Assembly: GCF_010093595.1 (NCBI RefSeq)
Contig: NW_022985464.1
Coordinates: forward strand, 218,470 to 282,469
DNA from: Mytilinidion resinicola
Lineage: Eukaryota > Ascomycota > Dothideomycetes > Mytilinidiales > Mytilinidiaceae
Direction: 5' to 3'
DNA length: 64,000 nt
The notes under the pieces are model-generated. The model was not told the DNA's origin and searched no databases. It saw nothing but the letters and a program-made list of their open reading frames with translations. Position 1 is the stretch's first letter, and each line of letters begins with the position of its first letter. The position numbers and the translations under genes were made by a program. Shown here piece by piece: positions 1 to 11,734 of this stretch.

Positions 1-95
1 AATAAAAGCTATAATTAAGCTATATAAAAGTATTACTATATAACTACTATATAAAATAGTATATATAGTAATTCTATTAATAAATATTATAATAA

Positions 96-203
96 GGGCG
101 TTACTAACTACATACCCCCTTTTCACTCCACGCACACCCCCTTTTCGCTACACGCACACCCCCCCTCCCCCGGTCACTTCACCACGATCTAATTGGCCCG
201 GAG
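96..203 (+). repeat. Left terminal inverted repeat of the MULE-like element
   Basis: These 108 bp pair with 996-1103 in reverse complement. The two differences are single transitions (ACTACAT versus ACTACAC, and ACGCACAC versus ACGTACAC). It includes homopolymer runs of seven and five C that are conserved in length between the two ends. Confidence 0.9.
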
Positions 204-384
204 AGGCCGGAGGAAGCTCCGCTCATTCACTGTTATCACGTGCGCCAGCGCGCCGGCGAGCCGTAGGCGTAGCTGTACGTAAGGCAAGGCTGTGCAGCAT
301 AACCGTTTTACTATGCATTCTTCCCATTTACTGCAGCCGTATATACGGCCGTACGTACGGCTATACGTGAGGCTATACGTATAG

Positions 385-873
385 CTATAAATGGGAAGGC
401 TGCGCAGCCTTCGCATTTATTGTGCATTCTTTCCGTTTCCTGCAGTGTATATAGGCTGTTGTATTGCTACCTACGTGCCTAATTCGAATAAGGCGATTCG
501 TCGATGCTGAGCGCTTCCTATTGCAGGCGGCTGCCGTAGATTTGAGCATAGGAAGGTGATCGTTGTGAGCTTCCTCCACCGTCTCCCATAGCCATACACG
601 TGAACCATCAAACCCAGGAGGCTGCCGAGTGAGTGTACCGTTCATCTTACAGTCTACTTTGTTGGTGGAGGTACTGCGCACGCGTGCAGTAGACTCTGGA
701 TTGCCCGCAAAGCAGCATTTGAACTAGATTTTCCTCGTTTCACGGCACTTCTTGTCAGCTTTTGAACGGGACTTTACAAGGCCATAGCCCTGCGCCTTTG
801 CATGCTCTGTGAGCGCTTCCTTAGCTTCCTCTAGAGTAGCGTAGGACCGTGGCGGTGGCGGTTTAAGGGCCAT
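385..873 (-). pseudogene. Broken N-terminus of a MULE transposase (FAR1-like DNA-binding domain)
   Basis: Translation starts at ATG 873 (MALKPPPPRSYATLEEAKEA) and reads as the N-terminal part of fungal Mutator-like transposases: a helix with the YATLEEAKEAL pattern, a basic stretch, then Cys and Asn-His-like positions typical of the FAR1/WRKY-GCM1 zinc fold (a Cys in NKVDCKMNG, later a W...W...AHNDH stretch). An in-frame TAG at 724-726 interrupts it between RKI and FKCC. The frame stays open beyond the stop to about 385, so a single G-to-A change of a Trp codon would explain the break. The catalytic DDE part is absent. The family call is by motif pattern only. Confidence 0.6.
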
Positions 874-995
874 GGTGAGTGTATTGTAGAGGATGAGGAT
901 GGGGATGTGATTGTTTGTGGCCACGCCGCATTTGGAGAGAGCATTTGGAATTAGTGAGCGACTTAAGCGAGCGAATCGGAGGCCTCGGAGCACCC

Positions 996-1103
996 CTCCG
1001 GGCCAATTAGATCGTGGTGAAGTGACCGGGGGAGGGGGGGTGTACGTGTAGCGAAAAGGGGGTGTGCGTGGAGTGAAAAGGGGGTGTGTAGTTAGTAACG
1101 CCC
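996..1103 (-). repeat. Right terminal inverted repeat of the MULE-like element
   Basis: This is the reverse-complement partner of 96-203. It is followed directly by the second copy of the 8-bp target duplication TATAATAA at 1104-1111. Confidence 0.9.
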
Positions 1104-1317
1104 TATAATAATTAAGAACAAAGTTTTAGCTAAGTAAATATCTTAAATTAAAGTACTAGATATTTATAGTTATAATTAATAAATTATACTTTAATAGCTT
1201 TATATTTAGTTAAGTAATAAAAATATAGCTTTTATTATTTAAAATTACTTTAATATTATATATATAAGTAAGTTTATATAAAAAATTTTAAACTATAATA
1301 ACTTTTTATTATTTATA

Positions 1318-3212
1318 ACGTATTCTACTACTAAGCCGGCTACTTTTCCTTAGTATAACTAATACTATATTTACACAGTAATATATTAACAACGCAGCGA
1401 TTATTTATCTTAGTAAAAAGGCAGTATTAATCTCGCGCTTTAAGCCTTTACCTTTAGTTAATTTAGGACTATATAACGCGCTATAGCAGCCTTTAATATA
1501 CGATATTAGCGGCTCTTTAATCGGTTCTATAGAATTACGTTTTAACTTTAATTATAACTAAACTGCCTAAAGCTTACTGCGACCGAAAAGCATATAATTA
1601 TATAATATATTCTTAACCTAGACTTATAAAAATTTGCGCCCCGGTTATATAAGGTGGCAGATATAGCAGATAAAGTACTAGCTGCGCGTAGTAGGATACT
1701 AGTAGGCAAGAACTAGACTTAACAGTTTATATCTTATATAAAGGAGCTTAAAATAGCTTTTAATTAGGTAAAGAACTGCTAGAAAATACTTTAGGAAAAC
1801 CTAGAGGTTATTAATATATAGTTTACTTTTATATAAAAGACTATAGCTAAGTATAGTATCTACCTAGATAATATCTACAACTTTAATAAAACTAGCTTTT
1901 AAATAGGTATAATTAGTATAATAAAGGTTGTTACAGGTTTAGAAAGATATATAAGGCCTAATCTTATTTAACTAGATAACTAAAAGTAGGTTATAGTTAT
2001 TTAAAGTATTTGCGCTGCTAGATATATAACCCTACTATTTATTATCTATAAAGAACGCGTTTATATCTCTATATAGTATAAAAAAGCAGAAATACTATAT
2101 AATTAGAAGCTTTCTATTTCTAAAAACGGCTAGACTAATAATAAGCTTAGTTTTAAGTAGTTAAAGCACTTTAATATATATATAAAGGCGCGTTAGGTAG
2201 GATTATATAGGTTGCTGATTTTAGACGGCTATAAAAGCCACCTTAACTAAGATTTTAAGGATTATTACGTTAAATAATAAATCCTTACCCTCTATATACC
2301 TGCGTATTTATTGTATATACCTGCGTATTTATTGTATATACCTGCGTATTTATTGTATATACCTGCGTATTTATTGTATATACTTTAGCTACTTAATATA
2401 GTATACTTCTCGCTATTAAAGCTAAAGTACTCTTAACGTATATAAAACTTAGCACGCTAATACGTCTACTATATTAATAAAGAAGGCTTTCTACTAGCCT
2501 TTAAAAACGCGTTTTTTAATATATTTATATATAAGAACTATAAAAAGGCCTTTAAGGCCTTTAGATTAGTTCCTATTAATGCGCAGGTAGTTTTTAATTA
2601 CCTTAATATACGGTTATAGACCCTACTACTAGCACCTCTACTAGAAATACTATAGTAATTAAAAACCCTAAGTAATATATATAAATTTAGATTATAGTTA
2701 AAGCTAGTAAGCAATTCCTTTATATAGTTACTAATAACCGCCTAATAAAGCTTTTTAAAGCTTATTAAAGGAGCTAAAGAAATGCTATATAAAAATATAC
2801 TTATTAAAGCCCGGGTTAAAAAGCTTAAAAAGTAACTAGCAGAAATAACTAAGCGTAAAGGTTGTAAAAAAAAGCAAATCCAGACTGGCGGTATAATAAA
2901 GTATAGTATAGCAGCGTTATATATAGCTGCTAAAGTGTCTAAAGCATCTAATCTACGGAAAAAGGTAGGTAGTAGAAATAGTATAAATAGGGCTCTACTA
3001 GCTTAACGGCGCTATAGAAACTATAGAGAGGCTAGGTATAATACGCGTATATATAAAAAGGATTAAAAAGCTTCTTCTAAATCTAATCTAAGTATATTAT
3101 ATATAAGTTCTATAGCTAGTTACGAATAAATTAACTGCGCGCATATAGTATTAGTTATACTAAGGAAAAGTAGCTAGCTTAGTAGTTTAGCCGGCTTAGT
3201 AGTAGAATACGT
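1318..3212 (+). mobile_element. Fot1/pogo-type Tc1-mariner transposon, complete but RIP-killed
   Basis: The element is 1,895 bp, close to the size of Fot1. It is flanked by TA (1316-1317 and 3213-3214) and its ends are inverted repeats starting ACGTATTCTACTACTAAGCC. A second inverted block (CTTTTCCTTAGTATAACTAA) lies just inside; the right arm has about 20 extra bases between the blocks. The plus strand still reads as a pogo-family DDE transposase: a VGKN...FI...KEL stretch near 1,700, IYNFN (first Asp of the triad changed to Asn) near 1,880, and RLLILDGYKSHL near 2,215. Many in-frame stops make it non-functional. Confidence 0.85.
2295..2378 (+). repeat. Four tandem copies of a 21-bp unit inside the dead transposase
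   Basis: The unit TATACCTGCGTATTTATTG(TA) is repeated four times in perfect register. The unit length is a multiple of three and overlaps the conserved transposase segment after the LDGYKSHL motif, so each copy adds the seven residues IPAYLLY without shifting frame. All copies have identical RIP-type sequence, so the expansion came after the mutations. Confidence 0.9.
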
Positions 3213-3242
3213 TAGCTAATATAATAAATTAAATAGTATATA

Positions 3243-4575
3243 ACGTATTCTATAAGCGAGCCGTTTACCTAAGTAAGCTATCTATTTTATTATAAAAACC
3301 TGCTTTAAACGTTAATTACTCTACAACGCTAATAGATATTAACTATATATAACTTATAGCCTAATCTGCAGCAACCTTTATATCGTTTTTGCACGTATAA
3401 ATATTATGCCTTAACTTACTGCAGCGCCTATAGCGCCGCATAATTCTATTAAAGCCTGCTCTACCTTACTACTTTTTACTTTAAGCGTTTTTTTTAAGCT
3501 ATTAAGCAGCTATTTAAAAGCCTGCTTCTATTATTAGAGTTTTTTCCCTTTAAATACGCTTTTTTTTACGCGCCTTATACTTTATAGCGGCTTTATTTAC
3601 CTTTTAAAGGCTGGTAACAGTATCGCGCAGCAGCGCAGCTTAATATATTATACTTTTAGCACCTTTAAAAAGGCTATTAAGCAAGTTAAAAATAGCTATA
3701 GGCGAGCTATTTTAATATATTTAAATATACTTATAAATTAAAGCTAATTAAAAGCCTAGCTTAAAAATATTACTTAGTATTTTTAATTCCTATAGAGCCT
3801 CTATAGCGGCAGGTAGAGGTAATAGTATATAGAGCCTAATATTAAGCTTTAATAGCACTACTTCTAAATTAAGTAGTATAAGGCCTGCGCTTTAAAAGCC
3901 TGTATAAATATTACTTTTTATAATTAAGCTATAGAAAGCTGCTTTAAATACTAGCAGGAACTTTAGCTTAGTAATATAGTTAATATAGTAGCGCACTAAG
4001 TCCTTAATTTAGCGCTTATACGCCTTTTTTATTAGCGCAAAGTAGCTAATATTAAGCGGCTATAGTAGGTGTAATAAATACGCTGGTATATAAAGAGTAA
4101 TAATATTATTCTCCTTATAAATCTATTGGAATTTAAGCGAGATATAGCTTTTATAGCTATTAATAATTAGCAGCCGGTGTATACCTATTATATAATCTTT
4201 TATATGCGTATTAAAATAGTATAGCCAGGTAATACTAAGCTTATTTATTATCTAGCTATTATTACTTACTACTATAACCTAATTTAGTAGTATATTATTA
4301 CCCTTATACTATATAGAAAGGTAGTATATACCTATAAAAATAATAAATAGTAGAATAGCCTATCTATAGGTATTAACACCTTAGATTATTATTATCTATT
4401 TATAATTGCCTAGCTGTATAGATTTTAGATAATTATAGTGCTTAGAGCCTGTTATAACTACGCCTATTAAAATAACACCTATTTAAAAGCCGGCTTTATT
4501 AAAGTTGTATATATTTTTATCGAAAAACATAATATAATTAACCCTATAGCATTTTGGAAATATAACCTAAAAAGG
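3243..4575 (-). mobile_element. Second Fot1/pogo-type element, truncated and RIP-degraded
   Basis: The minus strand reads as a different pogo-family transposase. Landmarks are an IYNF-like first catalytic block near 4,500, WLYYFN and HRLLIINSYKSY near 4,200, and an AFKAAF-like C-terminal block near 3,930; stops interrupt throughout. The low-coordinate end begins TA|ACGTATTCTATAAGCGAGCC at 3241, sharing its first ten bases with the element just to the left. No matching inverted repeat was found on the other side, and the N-terminal helix-turn-helix part is missing. It therefore appears cut off near 4,575 where LINE copy A begins. That boundary is approximate. Confidence 0.7.
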
Positions 4576-6814
4576 GCCCCTAGGGGCTATCTAAGGCCCT
4601 ATAAACAATTATACGCAGCTTTAAAGCCCTATAAGTAGTACCGGCGGCGTTGCAGTAGGTACACCGCGAATTGCAACCCCTAACGCGCAGCCGCCCTAGT
4701 AACAGCATTAATAACAATAATAATAACAATAATAACAACGCTAAAACTAATACTAAAACCCGAAGCCTATTAAAAACGTCTACTAAGACGTCTAAAACCT
4801 CGTTAATAAAGCATACAGCATATAAAACCTCCTGCGGAATAAGCTAATCTAATCCCTTAAAATAAATGCGATCGTCTAAACCCTCTATAACTTTGCAGGA
4901 CGCGTTTTATTCGGCCTTTTAGATACCGCGATCGACCTACGGCAGATACTATAGAAAAAGCTAATAAAGATAATAGAGGACACGAAAAAGAAGGTACACG
5001 CGTTGTTAACGCACGGGAAGACGTATACCGCAGCAGCAGCAGCAGGCACAACACTATTAGCTATGCTAAGCGGTATAGCTGCGCAATACGGGAAGATAGT
5101 AGGAAATAGGCAGTATACAGGGTAACCTATAAATATCTATAAAATTACTATTTATATCGAGGATAATAATAAGCGAACTATAACCGCAGCAGATATAAAT
5201 ATAACTATTACCTAAAAGCTTTAAGCAGCCGGACCACCGAATATAATAAAGATTAGCGGTATAAAAAAGCTATAGAGTAGAAATATTAAGGTATATATTA
5301 CGGATAAAGCTATAAAAAAAGCACTACTTAAAAAAAGGGAATAGGTGCAGGTGCTAGGTAAAACAGTATATATATAACTGCCTGCAGTGCTAATAGAAGT
5401 ATATAAAGTACCTAAGAACTTAAACCTAAAAAGCTAAATATTTAAAAATAATATTATTAGGGCTAATATAATAATTAACCTAGGCCTAGTTATTAAAAAG
5501 ATAATATAGAAAAATAAGAAAAGTATAAAGGCTGCGCAAGAAAACCTAGGCTAATACGCTAGCTTAATTATTACCAGTATGCGTATAAAAGTAATAGTAG
5601 ATAAAGCTATTATAAAGGGATTTATAATAAGTAGATAATTACTAATAGCTTTAAGATATAAAGCAGGCTTTATAGCTATATAGTGCTTTAGATACTAGGG
5701 CTATAGGTATATTATAAAATACTATAAAAAGGATATCCGATATATAGTATATATAGGGGGATATAATATAAAATAATATACGGTAATAGATACTAAAAAA
5801 TACGCTAACTATAAAAAAAACTACCTAGTATATAGTGCCGAATATAGCGTAAAAAAAAGGGCCTAGCTATAGGCTATATTAAAGAGGTAGGTAATACTAT
5901 ACTAATATAATACTAATAAGGGGCCGAGCTTATATACGCCCTAGGCCCTGCTAGAAGTATATATAACCTTAACCTAGTTTAGGAAAAAAAAAGCTGCTAA
6001 TAATAATATACGCGAAGGCAGTATAGAACTAGGGCTAGCGCCAACAGTACTAAAGAAAGTAGAACAACCGAAGATATTTAAGTATTCTAATAAAAACCTA
6101 AGCTAGCTAAAGATTAATAGAATAATATAGACTACTTATTTAACGCAGTAATCTTCCTATTTAACGCCTTTTTAGATACTATATACTTCTTACTTTATAT
6201 TACTATTTTTATAGCCTTTAACCTAGTTAACTTAATTAATAATATATAGAAATATAGATAGACTTTTATAACTTAAAACTATTACCTAAGTACTATTCTT
6301 ATAGGAAGATAATATAAGCTAGTAACTACGCGCCGAAATAGGTGTAGTTAACGCCGTAAATACTATAGATATAGTTTAATATTAAAATAACCTAGTATAC
6401 TTACTATTATATAGTATAATATTAATAAAAGCCGTAAAATCTAGAGAAAGTCCCTAGAAAAAGCGAAAAAAGCCCAGCTTTAACCGCTAGTGCTAGTAAT
6501 ATAAAAGCTATAGAAAAATATATAGTAATAAAAGTATATAATACTTTATATAAAGTTCTATTACCTTTTATATAGAGGAAGCCTATATATAAAAATATAT
6601 ATATATATTAATAAAAACCTTAATATTAACTAGTAGTTAGTAAAGTACTACTTATTAGACCTTATTACCCTCTCTTTCTATACTAGTAGAAAGGATATCT
6701 AAATTTATAATATCTATAACCCGAAACTAAATAGAATTATAGCTGTACTACCTCTACTACTAAATAATAATAATATAGAGTATATTTTTATAGGTAATAT
6801 AAACCTATATTACC
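4576..6814 (+). mobile_element. LINE copy A (Tad1-like): ORF1 and start of the endonuclease, RIP-degraded
   Basis: The plus strand carries a gag-like ORF1 relic: an alanine-rich stretch (KTYTAAAAAG) near 5,020 and zinc-knuckle spacing around 5,680-5,870 (CFRY..GYRYIIKYCKK and later blocks, with several Cys changed to Tyr). Downstream, 6,560-6,815 reads as the start of an exonuclease-endonuclease-phosphatase domain, including a DLITLSLYTS block and IFIGNINLYY, where the catalytic Asp is now Asn. It breaks off where the tail of LINE B begins. The left boundary is approximate. Confidence 0.7.

Positions 6815-6846
<32 letters not shown>
6815..6846 (-). repeat. (TTA)n tract, 3' tail of LINE copy B
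   Basis: About ten TTA/TAT triplets directly precede the conserved LINE 3' end that starts GGTTCTATTAGGCCG. LINE copy C ends at 15,670-15,684 with the complementary (TAA)n after the same terminal sequence, so the simple repeat is the element's own 3' tail. Confidence 0.85.
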
Positions 6847-9800
6847 GGTTCTATTAGGCCGATTTAGCTCCTGTTAGGGTTTATACGGCAGTGCTATCTA
6901 GGTTTTATTTATAAGGGGAAACCGTTCGCTCTATAGCAGTTAGGTAAAAACCTTATTTTCTATAGTATATAACGCCTTACGTTTTTTTTATTTCTGCGCG
7001 GCTATAGGGGACGCGTGGCAGCTCTATAAGTATTACTATAGAGTAAGCTATTTTAATATATTCTCTAGAATCGATCTAGTATCCGTAGGCCCTAGGTTCT
7101 AGAGTTATACAGTATCTAGAAGGTTAGTAAGGTCCGGGGTCCGCGTTAGAGCGCGCGTGCCCTTGCTATACGCGCGTGCCCTTTTTCTTAAAAGCTAAGG
7201 TATTAAATTAAAGGATAATAGGAAATTAAAGGGGTTGCCTTATTACAGGCGTACCTATAGTTATATAATATACGTGCGTATATATAGTTCTGTTTTTAGG
7301 GCGTAGCTATATAAGTTAGCTAGCTATATAGCTAGCTTTTCTATTACTATCTTTCTAGCTATAGAGAAGTAGAGTAGGAGGTCTATCTAGTGCAGGAACT
7401 ATTATAAAACGGCTTTATTTCCCTTATAATCTTTATACAGCTATATATATATTCTTATTCTAGCCTTAAAAAATATATTACCTCTACTATTATAGTGTTA
7501 TTTATAGTATATTACTACGTGCTTTAGAGACTATAGTATATACCTATAGGAGCACGCAGGTAAAAGGTAATTAGGTATTTTTATACGGTGCAGGTATACG
7601 TTAAGCCCTATATATTCTGTTTATAAGAGCGTAATAATTAAGCTTTCTACTTTTATAAGCTTATAGTATTTAGTTACCTAATTTTTATTCTATTTTATAT
7701 TAAGGGCCGGCGTAGAAAGGCCCCTTTATTTCTTTCTATAGGCTTTCTATTTATCCCTCTACCTTTCCTTATATACTTCCTATATTACTTCTTATTTTAA
7801 AAGCTTATATAAGTTGTCTAACTACCTTTTATACCTTAGGGCTAGTGCTATAGCCTTAACTATAAGCCTTTTTAGTATATTACGCCGGCTTAGCTTATAT
7901 TTAGGTATTTTCCTAGGCTTATAGTATTTCCTAATAGTATCTCTAATAGTGCGGCACGTGGTTTTAATATGCTTTCTAGCCTGGCCCGCGTGTATACAGT
8001 CCGTGTACGCTACTATAAGTTCTTCTAGCTTAAGCCTTAGAAAAGGGCAAGAGGTTTTATATTTAAGCGTTTTAATATTTATTATTTTATACGCCCCTGT
8101 AATAGTATAAAGGAAGTAGTTCTAGGCTATTTTAAGTTATTTAATTTTTGCTTTGCTAATTTATTCCTTTATACCTGGCGTTGGAAACTAGGTAGTACAC
8201 CTATATATAAGAACCGGCCTAATAACTGCTAAGTATATATACTATGCTTTTTAGAAGCTTACGCCCTATATTAATACTATTAGCCGTATAAAGGCTTTTA
8301 TCTATACTATAGCCTTTTCCTTTATAATATATATATACGGGCCCTATTTAAGTTTAGAGTCTACCTAGACTTTAAGTATATAAAGCTCTATAATTAGGCC
8401 CTTTATAAAGCCTTAGATATTTACTATAGCCTTTATATTTACTATATTTAAACGGCGCCTTATAAAGTATATAAGGTAATACTTATCCGGGGTAAATACT
8501 ATACTATACTTCTTCGCTTACTCTATACACCGTATATGCGCACTTTTAATTGCCCTGCAGTTTTTTTCCGTGCTTTTACTAAATATAAGGATATTAGTAT
8601 TGTCTATAAACCTGTAAGCTATTATATTACCTTTTTATAGTACTAGCAGAAGCGTGCTTATAAAGAATAAAAAAAGGATTAGTAAGAATAAAAATCCTTA
8701 TAGTATACCTGTATTAACCGGGATAGTCTTAGTAATATATTTTCTAATAGAAAGTCTTATAGTTTAGTTCTATAGGAATAATTCTATAAATTAAACTATT
8801 TATTCCGGTATATATTAAACCTATAGGTTATATATTATTCTTTTATAAAATACTCTATTAAAGGCCCCTAAAATATCTAGGCTAAGGAGAAAAATAATAA
8901 GGTAAAAGTTACTCTTCTATATAGTTTATATTTATTCCGTAAAAAGTTCTAGTGCTGTCTGCGTAGATTATTCGGGCCTTACGCCTATTTAGCTCGGTAG
9001 GAGCATGCCTTTCTCCTTTGCTATCTTAGATAGTTTTCGTGCTATAATACGTTTAAGCAGCTTACCTACTATTTCCAGCAGCACAATTAGCCTATATAAC
9101 TTTACTATATTATAGAACGCTTTCTAAGGCTTATATAGCACTATAGTAATTAATTCTTTATACGGCTATAGGTAGTGCCCTATATACACGCACCTAGTAA
9201 AAAACCTGGCCAGCGTTAGTACTAGCTGCGTTTTGCATTTCTTAAGAATTCTATTAGTTATTTTTATAATACCCGGGGCCTTATCCAGGGCTATTCCTAT
9301 TAGCGCGAAGAGGATATTTTCTACTATAACGTTTTATAAGAACTTATACAGCTCTAGGTATTAGTATTCTTTAATATTAGAGAGGTCTGCCTCTATAAAA
9401 GGTAGGAAAAACTATTCCGCAAGTATTTAGGCCTTAGTTTTATTATCTATATAAAGCGTTGCGTTATTAGGCCGTAAAAAAAAGGGGAATTAAGGCGGTG
9501 GCCGTGGTTTTTTTCTAATAGTTCTGCCCTATTTAGCTAGCTTCTATACGCCTTTCGGATCCAACGTAATTTTATCTACTGCGCGGCGCTATACTTTTAT
9601 ACTTTCTTTACGTATAGCCCTTTTCTTTCTATTATACTATACTCTGTATAAAATCTAGTCCTCTACTATTTTTAATAAGCGCTAGGTTCTATAGGCCCGC
9701 CTTATCTCCCGTACTTTCTTAGTGCACTCTATTAACCACGCAGGTAATACTTGTTTTAATAGCTTTATAAGTAGTATAGTTTTATCTATTATAGCTTATA

Positions 9801-10394
9801 TATACTTATATAGGCGGTGTGTAAATATATTAAAATCTTCCTCCGTCTCCTGCAGGTTATTCCGAGTTTCTAGCTTATTTAGCCGTATTACTAGGTTTTT
9901 TTATACTTTTTTCTATACTATATTCTTCTATAGCCTACGCTGCAGGGGTTTAGCTGCCTTTAGTAGTAAAACATCGAACTTTATATATATAGGCCGGTGA
10001 TTAAAGTTGCAGTTCTATTCCTTTTATACTATAGAGGAAATTATTTATTCTATTAGCTATTCTATTATAAATATAAGGTTAATAATAGACTATAATATTC
10101 CTTTTACCTATATTTTTAGCCCTTCCTCCGTGGCTAGGTCTATACCTGCTTCGCGCGTAATACGGAGGAGCTCTTCTGCTTACTCCTTAATTTATATAAC
10201 TTAAACTTTTTCCTATAGCAAATAGTATAGGTTTATATCTCCGATAAGAATATATTCCGCTTTAGTATTATTTAGTAGTAGAGGTAGTTCCTATATAATA
10301 CTATTAGGGTTTAGGTTATAGATATTATAAATATAAATCCTTTCTTCCCCTGCGCAAAAGAAGAGGGTATTAAAATCTAGTAAGTAGTGTATTA

Positions 10395-11734
10395 TCACGA
10401 TAGCGCTACACGCAAGAGGTCGAGGGCTCAAAAAGGAGCGTTGATTAGGTGCTATGTACAATGCTACGTGGAGAATCAAGACGTTGTGTAAGGAACAGGA
10501 AGACGGGAGACGGGCCACCGGATATAAGGGCGTGGCCGAGCGCGTGGCGTACGGCCTCTATGCCGTTTCGGCGCGTGGCACGCGTGTACGCGAGGTCCTT
10601 ACCAGATCAGGTGATAGGAAAAGGGGGCAGCCGGTAGGTGGCTGGAGCNNNNNNNNNNNNNNNNNNNNNNNNNNNNNNNNNNNNNNNNNNNNNNNNNNNN
10701 NNNNNNNNNNNNNNNNNNNNNNNNNNNNNNNNNNNNNNNNNNNNNNNNNNNNNNNNNNNNNNNNNNNNNNNNNNNNNNNNNNNNNNNNNNNNNNNNNNNN
10801 NNNNNNNNNNNNNNNNNNNNNNNNNNNNNNNNNNNNNNNNNNNNNNNNNNNNNNNNNNNNNNNNNNNNNNNNNNNNNNNNNNNNNNNNNNNNNNNNNNNN
10901 NNNNNNNNNNNNNNNNNNNNNNNNNNNNNNNNNNNNNNNNNNNNNNNNNNNNNNNNNNNNNNNNNNNNNNNNNNNNNNNNNNNNNNNNNNNNNNNNNNNN
11001 NNNNNNNNNNNNNNNNNNNNNNNNNNNNNNNNNNNNNNNNNNNNNNNNNNNNNNNNNNNNNNNNNNNNNNNNNNNNNNNNNNNNNNNNNNNNNNNNNNNN
11101 NNNNNNNNNNNNNNNNNNNNNNNNNNNNNNNNNNNNNNNNNNNNNNNNNNNNNNNNNNNNNNNNNNNNNNNNNNNNNNNNNNNNNNNNNNNNNNNNNNNN
11201 NNNNNNNNNNNNNNNNNNNNNNNNNNNNNNNNNNNNNNNNNNNNNNNNNNNNNNNNNNNNNNNNNNNNNNNNNNNNNNNNNNNNNNNNNNNNNNNNNNNN
11301 NNNNNNNNNNNNNNNNNNNNNNNNNNNNNNNNNNNNNNNNNNNNNNNNNNNNNNNNNNNNNNNNNNNNNNNNNNNNNNNNNNNNNNNNNNNNNNNNNNNN
11401 NNNNNNNNNNNNNNNNNNNNNNNNNNNNNNNNNNNNNNNNNNNNNNNNNNNNNNNNNNNNNNNNNNNNNNNNNNNNNNNNNNNNNNNNNNNNNNNNNNNN
11501 NNNNNNNNNNNNNNNNNNNNNNNNNNNNNNNNNNNNNNNNNNNNNNNNNNNNNNNNNNNNNNNNNNNNNNNNNNNNNNNNNNNNNNNNNNNNNNNNNNNN
11601 NNNNNNNNNNNNNNNNNNNNNNNNNNNNNNNNNNNNNNNNNNNAACGTCTTGATTCTCCACGTAGCATTGTACATAGCACCTAATCAACGCTCCTCTTTG
11701 AGCCCTCGACCTCTCGCGTGTAGCGCTATCGTGA
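10395..11734. mobile_element. Unclassified inverted-repeat element inserted in LINE B, interior unsequenced
   Basis: The ends are inverted repeats of at least 91 bp (10395-10485 and 11644-11734), starting TCACGATAGCGCTACACGC, with two mismatches. About 160 further bases of GC-normal sequence on the left (10,486-10,648) lead into a run of N. Outside both ends the LINE B minus-strand reading resumes, endonuclease on one side and ORF1 on the other, so this is an insertion. I see no convincing target-site duplication, and the visible part shows no transposase. A non-autonomous DNA transposon is the simplest reading; an assembly artefact at a palindrome is also possible. Confidence 0.6.
10649..11643. 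other. Assembly gap (995 N)
   Basis: This is an unbroken run of N. Any reading frame that crosses it is meaningless. The gap sits between two arms of an inverted repeat, a structure that often defeats assembly. Confidence 1.

Larger units (their letters stand above)
96..1103 (-). mobile_element. Mutator-like (MULE) DNA element with long TIRs, non-autonomous
   Basis: The element is 1,008 bp. Its ends are 108-bp terminal inverted repeats (96-203 and 996-1103) starting GGGCGTTACTAAC, with only two mismatches. It is flanked by a perfect 8-bp duplication TATAATAA (88-95 and 1104-1111). Long TIRs suit Mutator-like elements; an 8-bp duplication also fits hAT, so the superfamily rests mainly on the internal FAR1-like remnant on the minus strand. 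There is no room for a full transposase, so it is an internally deleted, non-autonomous copy. Its base composition is normal although both flanks are AT-rich, which suggests insertion after the surrounding RIP or escape from it. Confidence 0.85.

Noticed and set aside
2295..2378. Regular 21-bp repeats considered as a CRISPR-like array
   Set aside because: There are no unique spacers between copies, and the organism is a fungus; it is a simple tandem repeat. The same applies to 29172-29248.
9722..10204. Two plus-strand frames of 92 and 65 codons
   Set aside because: They are antisense to the RIP-degraded LINE B endonuclease region, with low-complexity Ile/Tyr/Ser composition and no domain.
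10454..11688. Long open frames of about 350-400 codons on both strands
   Set aside because: They consist almost entirely of the N run; only about 10-65 real codons remain at each end, and those are arms of an inverted repeat.
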